This document shows, piece after piece, positions 25,408-33,677 of a stretch of DNA of 35,879 nucleotides (position 1 is the first letter of the stretch; the number at the start of each line of letters is the position of its first letter). This stretch comes from DATKEH01 sp035546355 (GTDB lineage Bacteria; Acidobacteriota; Thermoanaerobaculia; Multivoradales; JAIOJS01), in contig DATKEH010000258.1 in NCBI GenBank assembly GCA_035546355.1, positions 1-35,879 on the forward strand, written 5' to 3'. Below the pieces are notes generated by a model. It saw nothing but the letters and a program-made list of their open reading frames with translations. It was not told where the DNA came from and did no database searches. Made by a program: the position numbers and the translations under genes.

Positions 25408-25857
25408 CTACGCCCTGGCGAAGGGGATGACGCGCTGGGGGAGCGGCGGCGGTGGGCACAGGTCGTGGACCGCCCGCAGGAACCCGCGCAGCTCCGAGCG
25501 GCGGCGGCCGGCTATCTCCCAGACCTGCTGGTCGCACAGCAGCTCCTGGGCGAGGCCCCAATCGGGAGTGGTCACCAGCAGCCGGCGCCCGCGCATCACC
25601 CGCGCCCGCTGCAGCCGTTCGAGGGCGAACCAGTTGTCGCGAAAGGGGGAGGCGAGATCGAAGACGATGACGTCGGGATCGTGGTCGGCGACGAAAACGA
25701 GGATCTGGTCCACCGGCAGCTCGCCCCTTTCGGCGGCGAGACAGACCGTCTCGTACCCTTCGTCCTCGAGGACGTCGCCGAGCAGTCCACGGACGTCGCG
25801 ACCGGTCCCCACCACACCCACCAGGGGAGCTCGCTTCTCTGCCACGGTTGCCTCCAT
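25408..25857 (-). CDS. degenerate receiver-like (CheY-fold) protein
   Basis: 149 aa. The pattern follows a response-regulator receiver: beta-1 LVGVVGTG, the first helix, beta-3 DPDVIVFDLASP with the candidate phospho-acceptor D67, and beta-4 RRLLVTTPDWG. The acidic pair expected after beta-1 is missing (GTG instead of DD/ED) and no conserved lysine is seen after beta-4, so it is probably a pseudo-receiver whose phosphorylation, if any, is atypical. There is no output domain; the C-terminus is a short Pro-rich tail. It starts 48 nt after the smc stop on the same strand and may be cotranscribed with smc. Its connection to chromosome segregation is only positional. It could also be a general sensory or regulatory domain of unknown function. 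Confidence 0.7.
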   Translation of the reverse strand: MEATVAEKRAPLVGVVGTGRDVRGLLGDVLEDEGYETVCLAAERGELPVDQILVFVADHDPDVIVFDLASPFRDNWFALERLQRARVMRGRRLLVTTPDWGLAQELLCDQQVWEIAGRRRSELRGFLRAVHDLCPPPPLPQRVIPFARA

Positions 25858-25905
25858 GGTCGTCCGACGGACCCTGGTGCAACCGAGGTGCCAGGGGACC
25901 TGGGC

Positions 25906-28900
25906 TCAGGCCGAGGCGCGAGCGGCTTCGGGCTGCACGGCGTCGAGGCTCACGGAGACCAGCTTGGAGACGCCGCGCTCCTGCATGGTGACGCCGTAGA
26001 GGGTCGAGGCCGCCTGCATCGTCAGCTTGTTGTGGGTGATGACGATGAACTGCGTCTCCGCCTTCATGGTCTCCACCACGTCGACGAAGCGCACGGTATT
26101 GGCGTCGTCCAGCGGCGCGTCGACCTCGTCGAGAATGCAGAACGGCGAGGGCTTGGCGTGGAACAGCGCGATCAGCAGGGCGATGGCGGTGAGGGCCTTC
26201 TCGCCGCCCGACAGCAGCATCAGGTTCTGGAGTCGCTTGCCGGGCGGACGGGCGACGATCTCGATGCCGGCCTCGAGCAGGTCCTCGTCGTCGAGCAGGC
26301 GCATCTCCGCCTCGCCGCCGCCGAAGAGGGAGGTGAAGACGCGGCCGAAGTGGCGGTTGACCTCCTCGAAGGCGGCGCGGAAGCGCTCGTTGGAGGTGGC
26401 GTCGATCTCGCGGATGGTGCGCCGCAGGGTGTCCACCGAGCGGGCGACGTCGGCCCGCTGGGTGGTCAGGAAGGCGTGGCGCTCCTCCTGCTCGGCGTGC
26501 TCCTCGGCGGCGAGCACGTTCACCGGCCCGAGCCGCTCCAGGGCGGCGCGGGCGGCGGCGAGGCGCTCCTCGGCGGCCGTCAGATCGGGGTGCACCGGCC
26601 CCGGCTCGGCGGGAAGCTCGCGGTGGAGGTGGTCGGCGAACGCCTGGCGCAGGTGCTGCTCCTCGCTGCCGAGCGTGGCGAGCTCGAGGCGGATGGCCTC
26701 TACGGCCCCTCGCCGCTCCTCGCGCCGGTCGCGCAGCGCGCCGACCTCCTCCTCGCGCCCCCGCAGCTCCTGCCGCGCCGCATCGAGCCGCTGCTGGGCG
26801 GCCACGGCCTCCTCGTGCGCCCCCTCCCGCTCGGCCAGCGCCGCGGCGAGCTCGACCTCCGCCTCGTCGCGCGCCGTCTCGAGCTCGCGCTGCCGGGCCT
26901 GGAGGCTGGCCTCCTCCTGGCGCCAACGGGCCAGATGGTCGGCGGCGGCGCGGACCTCGCGGTCGAGGCGGGCCATCTCCTGGTCGTGACCCCGCAGGCG
27001 CTCCTGCAACACCTCCAGCAGGCCGCGCCGCTCGGCGCCGCTGGTGCGCAGCTCCTCGCGCTGCTGGCGCACCTGGTGCGCTCCCTGCTCGGCGCTGGCG
27101 AGCTCCCGCTCGACGGCGGCGTGCTCGCTCTCCCGGGTCGCCAGCTCCTGCTGCAGCTGGCGCCGGTGCTCGCCCATGCTGGCGAGCTCCGCCTCCAGGC
27201 GCGCCTGCTCGCCGACGAACGCCTGGGTCTGCCTCTCCAGCCGCCGCACCCGCTCCGCCGCGTCCTCCCGGCGCGCCTGGGCCACCGCCAGCTCCCGCTG
27301 CAGCTCGGAGAGGACGGCGTCGCGGCCGTGGATCTCCTGCGCCTGCTGGGTGCGCCGCGCGACCACCTCGTCGAGGTCTGCGATCACCGCCGTCAGCTCC
27401 GCGTCACAGGCCCGCGAGCGCTCGTCCAGGGCGGTCAGCTCCTGGCGTCTCTCGAGCACTCCCGGCTGGCCGCCGTCGCCGGGGAGATGGATCGCCCCCC
27501 CCTGCACCCACAGCGCGTCGGCGGTGAGGAAGGCGGCGCCGGGGTGCTGGCCGGCCAGGCGCCTGGCGTCCTCCGGGGAGCGGACCAGGAAGGCCGGCGG
27601 CAGGGAAGCGGCCACCTCGTCGGGCAGCCGCAGCGCCGCGGCCAGCGAGCCGACCACGGCAGGGTCTTGCGCCGCCGCCGCCGGGACTTCGCCGGCCAGC
27701 GGCGTGATGAGGATGGCGCGGGCGCCGGCGCCCTGCAGCGCCGCCGCCAGGGAGAGGGCGTCGGCCTCCTCGGGGAGAAGCACCGCGTCGCTGAGGGCGC
27801 GCAGGAAGACGTCCAGGGGACGCTCCCAACCGTCCGGCGCGTGCAGCCCATCGGAGAGGAACTCGGGGTGGTCGACGCCGCAGCTAGCCAGCTGCTCGCG
27901 CAGCGCGGCACGGCTGCGATCGAGGTCGCGCTCGAGCTGCAGCAGCACCTCCCGCCGGTGCCCGAGCCGCCTCGCCTCGTCGTCCAGCGCCTGCGCCCGG
28001 TGGGACAGCTCGGTCTCCCGCGCCAGGACGGTCTCCAGGTCGGTCGCCATGCGCCCTCGCTCGGCGGCGGCGGCGGCGACCCGCTGCTCGAGCTGCCGCA
28101 CCCGCTCGTCGGCCTGGCGGTGGGCGCCCGCGGCCTCCGCCAGGTCTTCGCCGTGCTCGGCCGTCTCCTTCTCCAGGTGATGGCGTCGCAGCGCCGCCTT
28201 CTCGGCCTCGGTGTGCTGGCGGTGGAGATCGCCGCGGGCGGCCTCGAGGGCGGCCAGCGACTCCAGCAGCCGCGCCCGCAGCCGCTCCAGGCGCCCTTCG
28301 GCCTCGGCGACGGCGGCGGCGCGCGCCGCCAGCTCCTGCTGGTCGCCGGTCACCGCCAGCTCGGCCTGCCGCTGCTCCCGCGCCAACGTTTCGCGCCGCA
28401 CCGCCAGCTCGCCTCGCGCCGCGACGAGGCGCTGGCGCTCGGCGCCCCGTTCGGCGGCAGCGCTGCCGCCGGTGGCGAGCCGCTCGCCGATCTGCTGCAG
28501 GGTGCCGCGTGCCCCCTCGAGGAAGGCCTGCCGCCCCTCGATGCGGGCGGCCAGCTCGGCGTCGCGCCGGTGCAGCGCGGCGACCCCGGCGGCCATGGCG
28601 TCGTTCCGCTCCCGCCCCTCGGCCAGTGCCGCCTCGCCCCGGTGTAGCGCCGACAGGACCTCCTGCTCGGCGGCGACCGCCGCTGCCAGGTGGCCGCGCA
28701 GCTCGACCCCGCGGGCGGCGAGGGCGGCCCAGCGGCCCGCGAGCACCTCCTCGACAAGGCCGTCGAGGGCCTCCCGCTGCTCCTCGAACCGGCGCGCGGC
28801 GGCGGCCTGGCGCTTCAGGGCGCGCAGGGCGCGCTCGACCTCTTGCAGCACGTCCTCGAGACGCAGCAGGTTGGCGGTGGCCTCCTCGAGCTTGACCTCG

Positions 28901-29430
28901 GCGATGCGCCGGCGCTCCTTGTAGCGGGTGACGCCGGCAGCCTCCTCGAGCAGCCTGCGCCGCTCCTGCGGCTTGCCCGAGAGGATCAGGCCGATCTTGC
29001 CCTGCTCGATGATCGAGTAGGCGCGGATGCCCAGGCCGGTGCCCATCAGCAGATCGCGGATCTCCTTGAGCCGCACCCGCTTGCCGTTGAGCCGATACTG
29101 CCCTTCGCCGCCGCGCAGCACGCGGCGGCTGATGCGCACCAGGCCTTCCTCGGCCCCCTCGAAGGAGGGATCGGCTTCGAGGGTGAGGGTGACCTCGGCC
29201 ATGCCGAGCGGCTTGCGGCGCTCGGAGCCGTTGAAGATCACCTCCTCCATGCTATCGGAGCGCAACGACTTGGCGCTCTGTTCGCCGAGCACCCAGCTGA
29301 TGGCGTCCGACAGGTTGCTCTTGCCGCAGCCGTTGGGGCCGACGATGGCGGTGATCCCGGGGGCGAAGTCCAGGGACACCGGGTCGACGAACGACTTGAA
29401 TCCCGAGATCTCGAGACGGCGCAGCTTCAT
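25906..29430 (-). CDS. smc: chromosome segregation protein SMC
   Basis: 1174 aa, normal length for bacterial SMC. The N-terminal ATPase head has Walker A GPNGCGKSN (31-39) and the WVLGEQSAKSLR segment. A first long coiled coil leads to a hinge (about residues 505-655, LDVFLRALSDAVLLPEEADA ... AILITPLAG ... AAFLTADALWVQGG), a second coiled coil, and the C-terminal head with the signature LLSGGEKALTAIALL and Walker B FCILDEVDAPLDDAN. It forms the ATP-driven ring with ScpA/ScpB that compacts and segregates the chromosome; neither partner is encoded here. The start at 29430 begins MKLRRLEISGFKSF, the family N-terminus; the longer upstream reading is not protein-like. A promoter lies at 29451-29480. 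Confidence 0.97.
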   Translation of the reverse strand: MKLRRLEISGFKSFVDPVSLDFAPGITAIVGPNGCGKSNLSDAISWVLGEQSAKSLRSDSMEEVIFNGSERRKPLGMAEVTLTLEADPSFEGAEEGLVRISRRVLRGGEGQYRLNGKRVRLKEIRDLLMGTGLGIRAYSIIEQGKIGLILSGKPQERRRLLEEAAGVTRYKERRRIAEVKLEEATANLLRLEDVLQEVERALRALKRQAAAARRFEEQREALDGLVEEVLAGRWAALAARGVELRGHLAAAVAAEQEVLSALHRGEAALAEGRERNDAMAAGVAALHRRDAELAARIEGRQAFLEGARGTLQQIGERLATGGSAAAERGAERQRLVAARGELAVRRETLAREQRQAELAVTGDQQELAARAAAVAEAEGRLERLRARLLESLAALEAARGDLHRQHTEAEKAALRRHHLEKETAEHGEDLAEAAGAHRQADERVRQLEQRVAAAAAERGRMATDLETVLARETELSHRAQALDDEARRLGHRREVLLQLERDLDRSRAALREQLASCGVDHPEFLSDGLHAPDGWERPLDVFLRALSDAVLLPEEADALSLAAALQGAGARAILITPLAGEVPAAAAQDPAVVGSLAAALRLPDEVAASLPPAFLVRSPEDARRLAGQHPGAAFLTADALWVQGGAIHLPGDGGQPGVLERRQELTALDERSRACDAELTAVIADLDEVVARRTQQAQEIHGRDAVLSELQRELAVAQARREDAAERVRRLERQTQAFVGEQARLEAELASMGEHRRQLQQELATRESEHAAVERELASAEQGAHQVRQQREELRTSGAERRGLLEVLQERLRGHDQEMARLDREVRAAADHLARWRQEEASLQARQRELETARDEAEVELAAALAEREGAHEEAVAAQQRLDAARQELRGREEEVGALRDRREERRGAVEAIRLELATLGSEEQHLRQAFADHLHRELPAEPGPVHPDLTAAEERLAAARAALERLGPVNVLAAEEHAEQEERHAFLTTQRADVARSVDTLRRTIREIDATSNERFRAAFEEVNRHFGRVFTSLFGGGEAEMRLLDDEDLLEAGIEIVARPPGKRLQNLMLLSGGEKALTAIALLIALFHAKPSPFCILDEVDAPLDDANTVRFVDVVETMKAETQFIVITHNKLTMQAASTLYGVTMQERGVSKLVSVSLDAVQPEAARASA

Positions 29431-29450
29431 CGACGGGTGGCCTCCCGCGC

Positions 29451-29480
29451 AGGATAGCAGAGCCGCGGGGCAGACCACAA
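29451..29480 (-). promoter_or_regulatory. promoter of smc
   Basis: Minus strand: TTGTGG (29475-29480), an 18-nt spacer and TATCCT (29451-29456). Predicted transcription starts near 29444, giving a 14-nt leader that contains GGGAGG before the ATG at 29430. Confidence 0.5.
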
Positions 29481-29527
29481 GATCGGGTAGTCTCTCAGAT
29501 CTACAACCACAACATATGGGAGGGTTT

Positions 29528-30127
29528 CTACCGGCGCCGCAGCTCTCCGAGATAGGCCACGCCCCACAGCGCCAGCGGCAGGGCCAGCTTGACGGGCAGG
29601 TCGAGGAGGTGCTTGCCGAGCCCCCAGAAATTCTGCCCGAACGCTCCGTAGCGGGCCGCGCTCCAGGCACCGAGCTGGGTGGCGTAGACGAACTTCACCC
29701 AGAACAGCAGGTCGAGGAGGTGGAAGAACACCGTCGCCAGCAGCGCCCAGCCGAGGTTGGCGAGGCGCTGGCGCCAGGGCACGCTCGGCACGGCCAGGAA
29801 CAGCGCCCCGAGCAGCACCAGGTGGAAGTGCACGTCGGTGGTGCGCACCGAGTAGGGGAGACCGGGGACGCGTGCACCAGTGCGGGTGATGACCAGGTGG
29901 TGCCGGTCGTGGGTCTGCAGCCGCGTGACGTCCGGCCGCTCGGTGAGGCGGACCAGGTTCTCCGCGGCGTGCGTGAGGAAGAGGTTGTAGTAGGGAGTGA
30001 CCAGAAGCCAGACCAGGGCCACCGGGGGCAGCCAGAGCAGCAGGTTGCGGGTCAGCTGCAGCGGCCAGGAGGGGCCGCCAGACGCCCGCGAGGCCGCGGC
30101 CGGCCGAGCCGAGCCGCCGCGCCTCAT
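29528..30127 (-). CDS. exosortase-associated membrane protein (putative)
   Basis: 199 aa with about four hydrophobic segments: the first near residues 28-52 (LLLWLPPVALVWLLVTPYYN), then around 98-113, 122-150 and 180-195. Between the first two is a soluble loop of about 45 residues. I do not recognise enzymatic motifs. It follows the exosortase H gene by 21 nt on the same strand. A small polytopic protein is commonly encoded beside XrtH, so it is interpreted as the accessory membrane protein of that system. The ATG at 30127 begins with an Arg/Ala-rich segment before the first helix; a later start cannot be excluded. The stop is TAG at 29528-29530. Confidence 0.65.
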   Translation of the reverse strand: MRRGGSARPAAASRASGGPSWPLQLTRNLLLWLPPVALVWLLVTPYYNLFLTHAAENLVRLTERPDVTRLQTHDRHHLVITRTGARVPGLPYSVRTTDVHFHLVLLGALFLAVPSVPWRQRLANLGWALLATVFFHLLDLLFWVKFVYATQLGAWSAARYGAFGQNFWGLGKHLLDLPVKLALPLALWGVAYLGELRRR

Positions 30128-30148
30128 CGCCCGTTGCGGCGCACCGCC

Positions 30149-30700
30149 TCAGCCAGCCTCGGCCCGAACGCGCGGGGTGGCGAAGCGGTTCGCCCAGAAC
30201 AGCCACAGCAGCACCGCCGCCAGGATGACCACGGTCTGCCACACCACGGTGTGGGAGCTGTCGAACCAGGAAGGGAGGTAGGCGCCGGTCAGGAACAGCG
30301 CCACCACTCGCAGCAGGTTCACCAGCTGGATCACCAGCACCCCCAGGACCAGCCCGATCAGCCGAGCGGCCCAGGCGGCGGGGAAGGCGAGGATCGCGGC
30401 GAGGAAGATGACCATCGCCTCGACGCCGTTGCAGCCGTTGCGGATGTTGACGGCGAAACGGGGGCTGCGCAGGACCGTGCCGGTGCGGGTGATGTCCTGG
30501 CCCAGCAGATCCAGGCTGACGCCGCTCGCCCTGGCGATCGAGGCGGTGAAGGGCTCGATGACGTGGTCGTTGACGCTGTTCAGCGACAGCAGCGTGAAGG
30601 TGCCGGTGAGCACCAGCAGGAACACCACCAGGAATCGGATCTCCTGGCGGTAGCGCCTCCAACCCTGCGGCGTGTCGGACTGTGGAGCGGTGCGCGGCAT
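30149..30700 (-). CDS. xrtH: exosortase H (XrtH)
   Basis: 183 aa polytopic membrane cysteine transpeptidase-like protein. The exosortase triad is visible: Cys90 in RNGCNGVEA, Arg131 in LLRVVALF and His150 in SSHTVVWQ, each beside or within a membrane helix. The small size and the NGCNGVEAMVIFLAAILAFP block match XrtH, which processes proteins carrying a C-terminal sorting signal (in this subfamily of the IPTLxxWG-CTERM type). No such target was found among the C-termini in this window. The ATG at 30700 has GAAGGTGAC just upstream and an excellent promoter (30723-30751). The associated membrane protein follows in the same transcript. It shares a divergent promoter region with pyrR. Confidence 0.9.
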   Translation of the reverse strand: MPRTAPQSDTPQGWRRYRQEIRFLVVFLLVLTGTFTLLSLNSVNDHVIEPFTASIARASGVSLDLLGQDITRTGTVLRSPRFAVNIRNGCNGVEAMVIFLAAILAFPAAWAARLIGLVLGVLVIQLVNLLRVVALFLTGAYLPSWFDSSHTVVWQTVVILAAVLLWLFWANRFATPRVRAEAG

Positions 30701-30722
30701 GTCACCTTCGCGGGTCGCCGGG

Positions 30723-30751
30723 ATTGTAGAGGAGGAGATGGGCGCGGGCAA
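30723..30751 (-). promoter_or_regulatory. promoter of the xrtH operon
   Basis: Minus strand: TTGCCC (30746-30751), a 17-nt spacer and TACAAT (30723-30728), a near-consensus -10. The predicted start near 30716 leaves a 16-nt leader holding GAAGGTGA before the ATG at 30700. Confidence 0.65.
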
Positions 30752-30770
30752 GCAGACCCCTCGCCTCGCG

Positions 30771-30800
30771 TTGACACCCAGGGGGGGGCGGCCATACCAT
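30771..30800 (+). promoter_or_regulatory. promoter of the pyrRBC operon
   Basis: TTGACA (30771-30776, consensus), an 18-nt spacer and TACCAT (30795-30800). Predicted transcription starts near 30807. This rules out the in-frame ATG at 30799 as the pyrR start and supports the GTG at 30826. Confidence 0.7.
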
Positions 30801-30825
30801 GCCGCGGACCCGGAGACCCTGCTCA

Positions 30826-31380
30826 GTGCCTCCCGAACAAGGCGCACGCCGCATCCTCGACGCCCGGCAGATCCGTCGCGTCGTACGCCGGATGGCCGGC
30901 GAGATCGTCGAGCAGAACCATGGCGTCCGGGACCTGATGCTGGTCGGCATCCGCACCCGCGGCGTACCGCTGGCCGAAGCGATCGGCGCCGAGATCGCCG
31001 CCATGGAGGGCGTCGCAGTGCCGCTGGGGGAGCTCGACATCACCCTCTACCGCGACGACCTGTCGACCATCGGCCCGCAGCCCGTGGTGCGCTCCACGCG
31101 GTTCCCCGAGCCGGTCGACGACCGCGTGGTGGTGCTGTGCGACGATGTGCTGTTCACCGGCCGCACCGCCCGCGCCGCCCTCGACGCGCTGATCGACTAC
31201 GGCCGCCCGCGCGCGGTGCGGCTGGCGGTGCTGATCGACCGCGGTCATCGCGAGCTGCCGATCCAGGCCGACGTGGTGGGGCGGCGAGCCGATACCGCCC
31301 GCGACGAGCTGATCAAGGTCGCCTTCGCCGCCACCGACGGGCGCGACGAGGTGGTACGGGTGGGCAGGGCCGAGGAGTGA
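30826..31380 (+). CDS. pyrR: PyrR bifunctional pyrimidine regulator / uracil phosphoribosyltransferase
   Basis: 184 aa from the GTG at 30826. The PRPP-binding motif is CDDVLFTGRTARAALDAL, preceded by VGIRTRG and LDITLYRDDL, all typical of PyrR. In the family it senses UMP/UTP and binds pyr mRNA, and many members also make UMP from uracil and PRPP. The start is chosen because the promoter -10 overlaps the upstream in-frame ATG at 30799, a GGAG lies about 11 nt before the GTG, and MPPEQGARRILDARQIRR aligns well with known PyrR N-termini. First gene of pyrR-pyrB-pyrC, with pyrB 2 nt downstream. The leader is only about 19 nt, too short for a classical attenuator. Confidence 0.93.
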   Translation: MPPEQGARRILDARQIRRVVRRMAGEIVEQNHGVRDLMLVGIRTRGVPLAEAIGAEIAAMEGVAVPLGELDITLYRDDLSTIGPQPVVRSTRFPEPVDDRVVVLCDDVLFTGRTARAALDALIDYGRPRAVRLAVLIDRGHRELPIQADVVGRRADTARDELIKVAFAATDGRDEVVRVGRAEE

Positions 31381-31382
31381 CG

Positions 31383-32321
31383 ATGGAGCCGACCTGGACG
31401 CGCAAGGACCTGCTCGGCATCGCCGAGCTCTCCGCCGAGGAGATCGAGCTCGTCCTCGACACCGCCGAGTCGTTCCGCGAGGTGGCGGAGCGGCCGATCA
31501 AGAAGGTCCCCACCCTGCGCGGCAAGACGGTCATCAACCTCTTCTTCGAGTCGTCCACCCGCACGCGCTCGAGCTTCGAGATCGCCGAGAAACGGCTCTC
31601 CGCCGACAGCCTCAACTTCTCCTCCTCGGGCTCGGCGCTGTCGAAGGGGGAGAGCCTGGTAGACACCGCGCTCAACCTGCAGGCCATGGCGCCGGACCTG
31701 ATCGTCATCCGCCACTCCGACCCCGGGGTGCCGCACATGCTGGCGCGGCGCCTCGCGGCCGGGGTGATCAACGCCGGCGACGGGGCCCACGAGCATCCCA
31801 CCCAGGCGCTGCTCGACGCCTTCACCATCCGCCAGCGCAAGGGGCGGATCCGCGGCCTCAAGGTGGCCCTCGTCGGCGACATCGAGCACAGCCGGGTGGT
31901 GCGGTCCAACATCCACCTGCTGCGCAAGCTCGACGCCGAGGTGGTGGTCGCCGGCCCCCGCACCATGATGCCTCCGGGGATCGGCGGCCTCGGCGTCGCG
32001 GTCGCCTACGATCTGGAAGAGGCGGTCCAGGGCGCCGACGTGATCATGATGCTGCGGGTGCAGCTCGAGCGCGTCGGGCGCCCCCTGTTCCCGTCGCTCA
32101 AGGAGTACTTCGCCCTCTTCGGGCTGACGCCCGAACGGCTCGCCGGGGCCCAAGAGGACGTGATCATCATGCACCCCGGCCCGATGAACCGCGGCGTCGA
32201 GATCGCCAGCTCGGTCGCCGACGGGCCCTACTCGGTGATCCTCGAGCAGGTGGCCAACGGAGTGGCCGTCCGCATGGCGGTGCTCTACCTGCTGTCGGCG
32301 GCGCGGGGAGACGCGGGGTGA
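31383..32321 (+). CDS. pyrB: aspartate carbamoyltransferase catalytic subunit
   Basis: 312 aa. Carbamoyl-phosphate motif FFESSTRTRSSFE with STRTR at 58-62, the K in LSKGES, HPTQALLD near residue 142, GDIEHSRV, and the C-terminal HPGPMNRGVE (aspartate-loop region) with VANGVAVRMAVL. It catalyses carbamoyl phosphate plus aspartate to carbamoyl-aspartate, the committed step of de novo pyrimidine synthesis, in the cytoplasm. No PyrI regulatory subunit gene is adjacent. The ATG at 31383 follows GAGGAG at good spacing. The stop overlaps the GTG of pyrC by 4 nt, so the two enzymes are translationally coupled and may associate. Confidence 0.97.
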   Translation: MEPTWTRKDLLGIAELSAEEIELVLDTAESFREVAERPIKKVPTLRGKTVINLFFESSTRTRSSFEIAEKRLSADSLNFSSSGSALSKGESLVDTALNLQAMAPDLIVIRHSDPGVPHMLARRLAAGVINAGDGAHEHPTQALLDAFTIRQRKGRIRGLKVALVGDIEHSRVVRSNIHLLRKLDAEVVVAGPRTMMPPGIGGLGVAVAYDLEEAVQGADVIMMLRVQLERVGRPLFPSLKEYFALFGLTPERLAGAQEDVIIMHPGPMNRGVEIASSVADGPYSVILEQVANGVAVRMAVLYLLSAARGDAG

Positions 32322-33604
32322 GGACGCTGCTGCGCGGCGGGCGGGTGGTCGATCCCAGCCAGGAGCTCGACGGCTTCTACGACGTGCTGCTGGCGGACGG
32401 GCTCGTCGACCGCGTCGCGGAGAGCATCGCCCCCGAGGAGGGGGTGGAGGTGGTCGACGCCGCCGGGCTGGTCGTCGCTCCGGGGTTCATCGACATCCAC
32501 GTCCACCTGCGCGAGCCCGGCCAGGAGTACAAGGAGACCGTGCGCAGCGGCACGATGGCGGCGGCGGCGGGCGGCTTCACCGCCGTGGCCTGCATGGCCA
32601 ATACCCAGCCCGTCAACGACAACCGTTCGGTGACCGAGCACATCCGCGGCGAGGCGGCGCGGCACGGTCTCGCCCGCGTCTATCCGATCGGCGCCATCAG
32701 CAAGGGCCTCGAAGGCAAGGCGCTGGCCGAGGTCGGCGACATGGTGGCGGCCGGGGCCGTGGCGGTCTCCGACGACGGCCTGCCGGTGATGAACGCCGAG
32801 CTGATGCGCCGCGCGCTGCTCTACGCCCAGCACTACGGCATCCCGGTGATCCAGCATGCCGAGGACTTGCACCTGTCGGCGGGCGGCGTGATGCACGAAG
32901 GGGAGTGGTCGGCGCGGCTCGGGCTGGAGGGGATTCCCGGCTCCGCCGAGGACGTGATGGTGGCGCGCGACCTGCTGCTGCTGGAGGACGCCGGCGGGCG
33001 CTACCACGTGGCCCATCTCTCCACCGGCCGCAGCCTCGAGCTGGTGCGGCGGGCGAAGCAGGCTGGGCTGCGGGTCACTTGCGAGGTGACTCCGCACCAC
33101 CTCCTGCTCACCGACGAGGAGGTGGCGAGCAGTGGCTTCTCGACCCACGCCAAGATGAAGCCGCCGCTGCGGCCCGTGGCCGACCGCGAGGCCCTGATGA
33201 CAGGCCTCGGCGACGGCACCATCGACGCCATCGCCAGCGACCACGCGCCGCATCACCAGGACGAGAAGGACCAGAGCTTCAACTGCGCGCCCTTCGGCGT
33301 CGTCGGCCTGGAGTCGACCGTGGCCCTGTGCCTCGACCGCCTGGTACGCCCCGGCGTGCTGAGCCTGTCGCGCCTGGTGCACCTGCTCTCTACCGGCCCC
33401 GCCGGCGCCCTCGGACTGCCGGGGGGCACGCTGCGGCCGGGCGCGCCGGCCGACGTCACGCTCCTCGACCTCGATGGGCGGCTGCGCGTCGAGCCGGCAC
33501 GCTTCCGCAGCCGATCGCGCAACACGCCATTCGCCGGTTGGGTGCTGCAGGGCAAGGCCGCGGGCACCCTGTTGGCGGGGCGCCGCGTCGCGTTGCCGTC
33601 GTAG
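32318..33604 (+). CDS. pyrC: dihydroorotase
   Basis: 428 aa amidohydrolase. Metal-binding HVHLREPG (H61, H63), then AVSDDG (the Asp-containing segment that takes the place of the carboxylated lysine in some bacterial enzymes of this class), IQHAED, VAHLST, CEVTPHHL, and ASDHAPHHQDEK with the catalytic Asp. The C-terminal composite beta domain (TLRPGAPADVTLLDL) is normal. It cyclises carbamoyl-aspartate to dihydroorotate. The GTG start overlaps the pyrB stop (GTGA). Third gene of the operon; no pyrD, pyrE or carbamoyl-phosphate synthase gene follows here. The next gene begins 73 nt downstream. Confidence 0.97.
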   Translation: MRTLLRGGRVVDPSQELDGFYDVLLADGLVDRVAESIAPEEGVEVVDAAGLVVAPGFIDIHVHLREPGQEYKETVRSGTMAAAAGGFTAVACMANTQPVNDNRSVTEHIRGEAARHGLARVYPIGAISKGLEGKALAEVGDMVAAGAVAVSDDGLPVMNAELMRRALLYAQHYGIPVIQHAEDLHLSAGGVMHEGEWSARLGLEGIPGSAEDVMVARDLLLLEDAGGRYHVAHLSTGRSLELVRRAKQAGLRVTCEVTPHHLLLTDEEVASSGFSTHAKMKPPLRPVADREALMTGLGDGTIDAIASDHAPHHQDEKDQSFNCAPFGVVGLESTVALCLDRLVRPGVLSLSRLVHLLSTGPAGALGLPGGTLRPGAPADVTLLDLDGRLRVEPARFRSRSRNTPFAGWVLQGKAAGTLLAGRRVALPS

Positions 33605-33677
33605 GGGCCGATCCCGGCGCCGGTGGCGATCGGCGAGCGAGCTCGGGCGCCGCCCCGATGCTAAGATGGCGCCGCCG

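Noticed and set aside
25465..28647. Long open frame of 1060 codons on the plus strand opposite smc
   Set aside because: It is antisense to a complete smc gene with all motifs. The reading is Leu/Gly/Arg-rich low complexity with no domain, as expected in very GC-rich DNA.
30799..30825. ATG at 30799 as the start of pyrR
   Set aside because: It overlaps the -10 hexamer of a consensus-like promoter and adds nine residues not expected in PyrR; the GTG at 30826 fits better.
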